Made by a program: the position numbers and the translations under genes
NCBI GenBank assembly: GCA_020848695.1
Contig: JADLHT010000046.1
Location: 1-64,000, forward strand
Reading direction: 5' to 3'
From: Saprospiraceae bacterium
GTDB taxonomy: Bacteria; Bacteroidota; Bacteroidia; Chitinophagales; Saprospiraceae
Length of the DNA stretch: 64,000 nt
Part shown: one piece after another, positions 45,558 to 51,887 of the stretch
How positions within the stretch are numbered: the first letter of the stretch is position 1
Layout of the letters: the number at the start of each line of letters is the position of its first letter
The notes under the pieces: generated by a model
What the model saw: the letters and a program-made list of their open reading frames with translations, nothing else
Databases searched by the model: none
What the model was told of the DNA's origin: nothing

Positions 45558-46232
45558 TTAGTTATTCTTGTGTATATTATAATAGCATCTCCCTAAAGTA
45601 TGATTATATTTTTCATTTCGAACAATTTCATGTTTCAGAAACTGAACAGGGGTAGCTTGACCAATATCATATGGCATGTTATTTATAGTTGCAAATTGAA
45701 CCAAAGGATCCATAATTTTATCAAACAACTGATTATTGATAATTTTATAGCCGGACATAACCAACATATGTGCCCCGCCGCCATACCAGTTATAAGTAAT
45801 ACAGATTGGGCGATTACTATCTATTTCTTTTAACATCATTTTCCAGCTGAATACTTCATTGGAGGTATAACTGTCTTTACAACTGAAGTTACACATTTCA
45901 AAAATCGGCCAATTGGTATGATTACAGGTTGTATTACAGGGAAAACAGGGTCTATCTCGCTCACAGCAAGCTTCCCCGTGTCTATCGCAATGATCGTCAT
46001 CGGACATCGAGCGAAACGCTTGCTCACACTGATTATACATTGTATTACCAGAAGTCCTGTTATCAATATATCTCATGACCATTTCCGAACAGGCAGCCCA
46101 GCACCACAATGATCTTTTTTGTGCGAGATATTTTACAGAAAGGTTTCCAGCATTATAGTTATGATTATAATTAACTCCACATGAAGTTATACAAAAAAAT
46201 AAGAGAATGAAAAAATACGGCTTGATTTTCAT
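45558..46232 (-). CDS. Papain-like cysteine protease lipoprotein
   Basis: 224 residues. Lipoprotein signal with Cys18 (CITSC). The catalytic set of the papain-like (AvrRpt2/C39-like) group is visible: Gln38 and Cys44 in QKRSLWCWAACSE, His155 in GGGAHMLVMSGY and Asp175 in KIMDPL. Between residues 69 and 118 lies an unusual insert with about ten cysteines (CERDRPCFPCNTTC), likely disulfide-bonded or metal-binding. It is exposed on the periplasmic side or cell surface. It is divergent from the exported CHAT protein and in an operon with the lipoprotein at 44713. Confidence 0.75.
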   Translation of the reverse strand: MKIKPYFFILLFFCITSCGVNYNHNYNAGNLSVKYLAQKRSLWCWAACSEMVMRYIDNRTSGNTMYNQCEQAFRSMSDDDHCDRHGEACCERDRPCFPCNTTCNHTNWPIFEMCNFSCKDSYTSNEVFSWKMMLKEIDSNRPICITYNWYGGGAHMLVMSGYKIINNQLFDKIMDPLVQFATINNMPYDIGQATPVQFLKHEIVRNEKYNHTLGRCYYNIHKNN

Positions 46233-46369
46233 TTTGCTTGAATTGGATTATCAAAGATAATAAATTCCAAAATATAAAAAATAAATTTTAAAACAAACCC
46301 GGCACACTTCCAGAGTGGGCCGCTTTTGCACTTTTATAGATTGGTACTTACATATATTGAATAGCAAAT

Positions 46370-46400
46370 TAAATGTTATCAGTTCTAATGATAACATTTA
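46370..46400. repeat. Perfect 12-bp inverted repeat between the papain-like and CHAT genes
   Basis: TAAATGTTATCA (46370-46381) and TGATAACATTTA (46389-46400) with a 7-base loop stand in the 268-base divergent spacer, about 100 bases before the CHAT start. As both flanking genes point away from it, it is more likely an operator or RNA leader than a terminator. A weaker G/C hairpin lies near 46299-46323. Confidence 0.5.
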
Positions 46401-46500
46401 TATCTGTTTCGGATTAGATTCTATAGTTCAAAATTTAACTAATTAAATTTAAATCCCATTCAATAATTTTAACTATTTTTGAATATCGAATATAATTTCT

Positions 46501-49281
46501 ATGAAATGCAAAATAGAATTTTTTAGCCTTTTCATTCTTTTCTTAACTTGCTCAATGGGTCATTCACAGGATACAACAGTTTACTTTACCAACAATGACA
46601 AACAAAAGATAAAATCAATTATTGATACTGCCAAAATCCTTTACGATTCACCGGGTCAGATTCAGGCTGCTCACGAGATGGTTGATCTTGGACTCAGCAG
46701 ATTAATTGATAAAAATTATCCGGATATATTAATCTATGCCCTGTATATTAAAGGAAGAATATTGGAATTTAAAAAAGAACACAAAGAAGCCCTTGTAATA
46801 TTAGATTCTGCAAGGCAAATTGCTAAAATAAATTCTCTAGATACAGGTAATACTTACGGCAGAATACTGTTTCACCTTGGATTGAATTATTTAGAAAGAA
46901 ATGAATACATTTTAGCGCAACAGCCTCTTCAGGAAAGCCTTGATCATTTTATAAAAAATAAAAATAAAAATAATATTTTGTTGGTTGTTTCAAAATTAAT
47001 TGACTATTACTTTCAAACTAATCAGCTGATGTTAGCAGAAAATACTATTTTAAGTACAGAAAAACAAATCGACTCCAGTTACTCTATTCTATTTTTAAAT
47101 TATTACTACAGTGAAATTGCAAGATTTTATTCAAACAATAAAATTGAAACCAAAGCCAATTATTACAGAAATAAAATTCAATTTTCATCAGACGATGATC
47201 GCTGTATTCATCTTACAAATAAATTACAACGAACACTAAGTTTGGAAAATTTTAAAATTGAGCCAACGCAGATTGATGAATGCTTAAAATGCAATTATTT
47301 ATATTTCTCTGGCAATAAAAACACTTTAATTAATGGCTTATTAATTATTACAGAAGTTTGTCTATCTCCTGCAATAAAAAAATATCAACTTGCAGATAGC
47401 ATATTAAACTCTATCGACGCTTTATTAAAAATAGGGAACAGCGACATCAAAGAATTCATCAAGACCGACCAGTATCATTATATTGTTGAATACTATTTCC
47501 TTCGTGGATGGATGGCGCAGAATAGCAACGACTCCATCGAAATGGGCTCCATAATTAATAGAATAGATAGTCTTACAAACGGATTTACCGAATTTTACTC
47601 CCTCAGTAAGGACAAGATTGAACTCTTGTTAATTATGGGATCTAAGTACTACTACTCAAAGAGTGATATCAGATTAAATAATTTATTATCGCAATACAGA
47701 AGCAGCAAGCGCACAGAACTCATCAAAGCACTAAACTATTTTACAGAATCAGAACTCAATCAGTCTCTACAAAACGAACTTTACTCCAACTTTGACTATT
47801 TCTATTCTTTTTACAATCCAAAAATACTCAATGAAGAATACAGTAACTTTTTATATGAATTGGCCTTATATTCAAAGGGGTTATTATACAGAAGCAGCAA
47901 AGAATTGAATAAAATTATCAATCAATCGGGGGATAGCACCATTCAAGATCTTGCTAAAAAATTTAATCAGATCAACCACCGGCTGGATACTTTAGAATAT
48001 AATGATGATCATATATTGCTCTATAAAGAGCGAGATATATTGGAAAGAAAACTCATTGCAAAAATGAGATCGCAGAGTGCACAAGATAGTTTCAGAGTTG
48101 AATGGATTAAACATAAACTCAAATCAAATGAAATTGCTGTCGAATTTGTAAAGTACAGCTCAGAGTATGGAAATTCAAATAGCCCTAAATATCTAGCCCT
48201 CGTATTGGATTCATTCAATAATTATCCTAAAGTAATTCCTTTGTTTTCAGAAAATCAATTTTTTAAATCCAACAAAAGTATTGTTGAGAACACCTATTCG
48301 CCGCAGGAATCATTTTCTGATACAAGGGGTTACGGAATTCGTCCAAAAAAATCTTCCTTACTAAAGGAATATCAATTGATATGGGAGCCTATCCTAAAGT
48401 TATATCCAAAAACTACAAAAATTTATTTTTCTACTATCGGAGTTTTGAACAATATAAATCTAAGCACAATCCTTGTGTCAGACAATACGTTTATTTTTGA
48501 AAAATACAACACGATCCAATTGAGCAGTACTTACAACTTGGTTGATAATTCAACACCCTCCAATTTTCGAATCCAGAATGCTTTGCTTGTTGGAGGACTA
48601 GAGTTTGGCAAAGTAAAATCTACATCTCCAATTAAAAATGAGTTTAGCTGGAAGCCACTAATTGGCACATTGGACGAGATTAAAATTCTCAACCGCCAAT
48701 TTGATTATAAATATATTTCTTCCACCAGCTTAACCGGTGTAAATGGTTCTAAATCTGTATTAATTTCTGAATTACTTCGAAATTATGATTTAATACATAT
48801 CGCAAGCCATGGATATTATCAACCGGATATTCAGAAGAAGAATGAAGCCACATATTACAAAATTAATCCGCTTAGCAAATCAAAAATAGTACTGTCACTT
48901 GCTAATGAATATATAAATAGTCATTCCAAACAAGAAAGGGAATCCGGATACTTAAACGCACTAGAGATCAGCCATCTCGACTTATCCAATACAAAACTGA
49001 TAGTTCTTTCTGCCTGCGAAACAGCAGTTGGCGACAATTTTAGTCGCTATGAATCCAGTTATAGTCTTCAAAGAGGATTTAAAATCGCCGGTGTAAAAAA
49101 TATCATTTCAACGCTTTGGCCCGTTGATGATCGTGCAACGATATCCTTTATGTCTTCTTTTTATAAAAATCTAACCAATAACAATTTCTCAGTCAACGAA
49201 GCATTTACCGCTACACAAATTCAAATGCGAAAACTATATCCAAATGATTCCAATTGGAAAGCTTTTCTTCTGATCGATTAA
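46501..49281 (+). CDS. Exported TPR-CHAT domain protein (caspase-fold peptidase)
   Basis: 926 residues. Signal peptide (FFSLFILFLTCSMGHSQ), a helical region with TPR-like units (about 30-480; ILFHLGLNYLERNEYILAQQPLQESL), a short coiled coil near 490-540, and a C-terminal CHAT domain from about 570. The catalytic dyad is intact: His770 in IHIASHGYY and Cys839 in VLSACETAVGD; the end ISTLWPVDDRAT is typical. CHAT proteins with TPRs are usually peptidases or adaptors. The signal peptide means it acts outside the cytoplasm, unlike the TPR-CHAT protease of type III-E CRISPR systems. Confidence 0.87.
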   Translation: MKCKIEFFSLFILFLTCSMGHSQDTTVYFTNNDKQKIKSIIDTAKILYDSPGQIQAAHEMVDLGLSRLIDKNYPDILIYALYIKGRILEFKKEHKEALVILDSARQIAKINSLDTGNTYGRILFHLGLNYLERNEYILAQQPLQESLDHFIKNKNKNNILLVVSKLIDYYFQTNQLMLAENTILSTEKQIDSSYSILFLNYYYSEIARFYSNNKIETKANYYRNKIQFSSDDDRCIHLTNKLQRTLSLENFKIEPTQIDECLKCNYLYFSGNKNTLINGLLIITEVCLSPAIKKYQLADSILNSIDALLKIGNSDIKEFIKTDQYHYIVEYYFLRGWMAQNSNDSIEMGSIINRIDSLTNGFTEFYSLSKDKIELLLIMGSKYYYSKSDIRLNNLLSQYRSSKRTELIKALNYFTESELNQSLQNELYSNFDYFYSFYNPKILNEEYSNFLYELALYSKGLLYRSSKELNKIINQSGDSTIQDLAKKFNQINHRLDTLEYNDDHILLYKERDILERKLIAKMRSQSAQDSFRVEWIKHKLKSNEIAVEFVKYSSEYGNSNSPKYLALVLDSFNNYPKVIPLFSENQFFKSNKSIVENTYSPQESFSDTRGYGIRPKKSSLLKEYQLIWEPILKLYPKTTKIYFSTIGVLNNINLSTILVSDNTFIFEKYNTIQLSSTYNLVDNSTPSNFRIQNALLVGGLEFGKVKSTSPIKNEFSWKPLIGTLDEIKILNRQFDYKYISSTSLTGVNGSKSVLISELLRNYDLIHIASHGYYQPDIQKKNEATYYKINPLSKSKIVLSLANEYINSHSKQERESGYLNALEISHLDLSNTKLIVLSACETAVGDNFSRYESSYSLQRGFKIAGVKNIISTLWPVDDRATISFMSSFYKNLTNNNFSVNEAFTATQIQMRKLYPNDSNWKAFLLID

Positions 49282-49330
49282 TAACCAATTGTGGATCTAC
49301 AATTTAGCTACAGGTCAGCGTAATTTATGC

Positions 49331-49804
49331 TTACTTTATGATCAGATCCCAGACAATAACGCATATATACAAGAAAGCTCTACTACAGATAAAAGCAACG
49401 AGCAAATCAATAAATGCAATATCAATACTTCCGGAACCAGCCCCACTGAGATTCAATCTTCTACTACTGCTTAACCAGCCTCCCAGTACAGCACCAGCAA
49501 TTGCAAAAAATAAATAAATCAGGTTATGTTTCGTTACACCTTGAACGACACCATCATCTCCACCCGGAGGTCGTACAGATCCCTGGTTTACAACATTTCC
49601 TCCATCTCCGGGAGGTCGCACAGATCCAAGGTTTGCGACATTTCCTCCATCTCCGGGAGGTCGTACGCTTCCCTGATTTACAACATTTCCTCCATCTCCG
49701 GGAATGTATAGATAAGCCGTATGATAATTCTTATAGACATTAAGGGCAGCTATGCCTACGAAGGCATAGAGGAGATAAACAATCCAATTGTTTCTTAAAA
49801 TCAT
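49331..49804 (-). CDS. Three-helix membrane protein with in-frame GDGGN-type repeats
   Basis: 157 residues. Helix 1 (about 7-25), a loop with three 15-residue repeats (GDGGNVVNQGSVRPP and two near copies), a fourth degenerate Pro-Gly-Gly segment, helix 2 (LIYLFFAIAGAVLGGWL) and a strongly hydrophobic C-terminal helix (LLVAFICSRAFLYICVIVW). The repeat-bearing loop would face the periplasm if the N-terminus is inside. No family recognised. It is convergent with the CHAT gene (50-base gap) and upstream of the dinB operator. Confidence 0.62.
   Translation of the reverse strand: MILRNNWIVYLLYAFVGIAALNVYKNYHTAYLYIPGDGGNVVNQGSVRPPGDGGNVANLGSVRPPGDGGNVVNQGSVRPPGGDDGVVQGVTKHNLIYLFFAIAGAVLGGWLSSSRRLNLSGAGSGSIDIAFIDLLVAFICSRAFLYICVIVWDLIIK
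49566..49700. repeat. Tandem repeat, three 45-bp units inside a coding region
   Basis: Units at 49566-49610, 49611-49655 and 49656-49700 all begin GGAGGTCG and end TTTCCTCCATCTCCG, differing at a few positions. The length is a multiple of 3, so copy-number change would keep the reading frame of the gene at 49331. Confidence 0.85.
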
Positions 49805-49980
49805 GGTTCTTCGTTTTTAGTTTATATTATAATTTTATAAAATGGTTATCACAAATCTATAATAAGTTTTACTCTTCCTGATTGATGTTTTATTTTTTCT
49901 TTTTGTGTTTCGCCTAATCCTGTTCTGTTTACATATATAATTATTATGTTTGATTACCTGATTTAACAGGTATTTATAGA

Positions 49981-50017
49981 TACTAAAATATTGTGCATGT
50001 AAATACTAAATATTTTA
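49981..50017. promoter_or_regulatory. Tandem operator candidate upstream of the dinB region
   Basis: TACTAAAATATT (49981-49992) and TACTAAATATTTTA (50004-50017), starts 23 bp apart, repeat the arrangement found over the XRE-S24 start at 42641. The second site matches site 1 of that locus at 14 of 14 positions. It lies about 50 bases before the small gene at 50066 and 170 before dinB. Confidence 0.65.
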
Positions 50018-50065
50018 TAAATCTTTGCAGAGCCGGTTTTGATCAAATTTGGAGCCGGAATAAAG

Positions 50066-50188
50066 ATGTCGAGAATGACAAAAAACAATTTCCTCGTTCT
50101 GTACGCCAGTCCGGAGAAAAGAGTGCTTCCTGACCTATTCCTCCTGCTTAGCTCTTACACCCTCCAGTATTTTTTATTACTCATTTGA
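50066..50188 (+). CDS. Possible 40-residue leader peptide translationally joined to dinB
   Basis: ATG at 50066 to TGA at 50186-50188, and the dinB ATG follows with no gap. The peptide starts MSRMTKNNFLVLYASPEKR and ends in a Leu-rich hydrophobic stretch (LPDLFLLLSSYTLQYF). It stands after the operator. It may be a leader, a small membrane peptide, or the stump of a lost gene such as ImuA; the abutting arrangement favours translation. No homologue recognised. Confidence 0.4.
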   Translation: MSRMTKNNFLVLYASPEKRVLPDLFLLLSSYTLQYFLLLI

Positions 50189-51376
50189 ATGGATCGCCAC
50201 ATTGTCCATATTGACCTGGATACCTTCTTCGTGTCTGTAGAAAGACTGATCAACCCTAAATTGAAGGGGATGCCGGTATTGGTAGGCGGCAACAGCGATC
50301 GGGGCGTAGTTGCTTCGTGCAGTTACGAAGCCCGCAGTTACGGCATTCACTCTGCGATGCCGATGAAATTGGCAAGACAACTTTGTCCGGAAGCCATCAT
50401 TGTGCGGGGAGACCACGAGCAATACAGCAATTTTTCTAACATCGTTACAAACATTATTCGCGAAGACGTACCTCTGTATGAGAAGACCTCGATTGATGAA
50501 TTTTATATAGACTACAGTGGCATGGATCGATATTTTGGCTGCTACAAAATGGCTACAGAATTACGACAGAAGATTATGCGTGAGACACATCTTCCGATTT
50601 CGTTTGCACTGTCTTCCAACAAAACCGTATCCAAGGTTGGGACCGGAGAGGCCAAGCCAAATGGACAAAAACAGATCCTTCGTGGAACCGAAAAGCCTTT
50701 TCTTGCACCTCTTTCCATCAAAAAAATCCCCATGGTTGGTGATAAAACTTATCAGCTCCTCCGCAATATGGGACTTATCTACATCAAAACTCTGCAAGAG
50801 ATGCCTTGCGAATTACTGGAGCAGGTACTCGGAGAAAACGGCAACACCATCTGGCGTAAAGCTAATGGTATTGACAACAGCGCCGTCATCCCCTACTCCG
50901 AAAATAAATCTATCTCCACAGAACAGACTTTTGATCGCGATACCATTGACGTTAACGCACTCCGTCACATTCTTATCGGAATGTGTGAAAAACTAGGATT
51001 CCAGCTCCGCAGCGAAGGTAAGCTGAGCGCTTGCATTACTGTCAAAATCCGTTATTCGGATTTCAACACCTATACTATGCAATCCCGGATGCCTTATACT
51101 TCCATAGATTTCGTAATTATCCAACGCGCAAAAGAACTATTTGAAAAACTGTATCAGAAAAGAATGCTTGTGCGACTCATCGGCATACGCTTAAGTCATC
51201 TTGAATACGGAACTCAGCAATACAATCTTTTTGACGACACAACAGAACAGATTGAACTGTGTAAAGCCATGGACAGGATCCGAAAAAGATTTGGAAACAA
51301 CTCTGTTCAGCGATCCGTAGCTACCGATTACAAAAGAAAAAAAATTATTAAACCGTTTGGGATCAATGTGGAATGA
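50189..51376 (+). CDS. dinB: Y-family DNA polymerase (DinB/Pol IV type)
   Basis: 395 residues. Catalytic acids are intact: Asp9 (HIDLDTFFVSVE, with steric-gate aromatic Phe13/14) and Asp103-Glu104 (SIDEFYID). Other marks are YEARSYGIHSAMPM, LSSNKTVSKVGTGEAKPNG, and the little-finger region. A beta-clamp-binding motif (QQYNLF, 343-348) is near the end. It copies past DNA lesions with low fidelity. It is an active polymerase, unlike ImuB. Regulation by the XRE-S24 repressor is likely from the shared operator. DnaE2-like polymerase follows after 511 bases. Confidence 0.92.
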   Translation: MDRHIVHIDLDTFFVSVERLINPKLKGMPVLVGGNSDRGVVASCSYEARSYGIHSAMPMKLARQLCPEAIIVRGDHEQYSNFSNIVTNIIREDVPLYEKTSIDEFYIDYSGMDRYFGCYKMATELRQKIMRETHLPISFALSSNKTVSKVGTGEAKPNGQKQILRGTEKPFLAPLSIKKIPMVGDKTYQLLRNMGLIYIKTLQEMPCELLEQVLGENGNTIWRKANGIDNSAVIPYSENKSISTEQTFDRDTIDVNALRHILIGMCEKLGFQLRSEGKLSACITVKIRYSDFNTYTMQSRMPYTSIDFVIIQRAKELFEKLYQKRMLVRLIGIRLSHLEYGTQQYNLFDDTTEQIELCKAMDRIRKRFGNNSVQRSVATDYKRKKIIKPFGINVE

Positions 51377-51887
51377 TAAAATTACTAAAATAAATAAAAA
51401 AATATGGCAATTATCTTATTTCTAATGTACGCAATGATTGTAAGTAAAAAATAACAATGAAGAATGGGAAATTTATCAGGAAATGAAAATTGAGGACTGA
51501 GGAAGCAAACAATAAAATCAAAAACATTCGAATTTGCATCAATACTTGCAAAATCAAATCAACATGTATTTGATTAAAAAAAACATATGTCATGTCAAAG
51601 CAATAGCAAAAACACAGAATAAGAATTGGTGTAGTGATCAAAAACATCAGTATTGATCAAAAATTAAGACTGATGCTATGTATCGATGATTAATCAATCT
51701 TAAAGAAAGCAAGAACAATGTATACAGTCCGGACCTTCTTCAATCGCCAAGATTAAGTGATGATTATAAGTTCAATTTGATAAGCTTTCAAATAAAATCA
51801 AGTATTCCACTTTAAACCGCAAAAAAAAATTAAAAATAAAGGAACCAAGTTTCCGATTTTTAATTCTCGATTTTTAATTTATAAAAT
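51377..51887. other. 511-base AT-rich gap between dinB and the DnaE2-like gene
   Basis: No gene was recognised on either strand; a 78-codon minus-strand reading frame is hydrophobic by AT bias only. There are short repeats (CGATTTTTAATT twice near 51853-51880; GATCAAAAA twice near 51640-51665) and one weak operator-like TACTAAAATA at 51383. It may be the remains of a lost gene. Confidence 0.45.

Noticed and set aside
46297-46325. G/C-rich hairpin as a terminator
   Set aside because: Both flanking genes are transcribed away from this place and the stem has a mismatch; it may be a relic.
46501-49281. TPR-CHAT protein as part of a CRISPR-guided or gasdermin-type defence system
   Set aside because: It begins with a signal peptide and no Cas, gasdermin or nucleotide-signalling gene is nearby, so a cytoplasmic defence role is unlikely.
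49566-49700. CRISPR-like direct repeats
   Set aside because: The three units are contiguous with no spacers and are a multiple of 3 inside a coding frame, so they are a coding tandem repeat.
49501-49743. Plus-strand reading frames rich in His/Leu across the repeat
   Set aside because: They are created by the repeat on the opposite strand of the membrane-protein gene and have no signal peptide, ribosome site or sensible composition.
51411-51647. Minus-strand 78-codon hydrophobic frame between dinB and the DnaE2-like gene
   Set aside because: Phe/Leu/Ile richness is expected from AT-rich DNA, there is no promoter or ribosome site, and it ends in random sequence.
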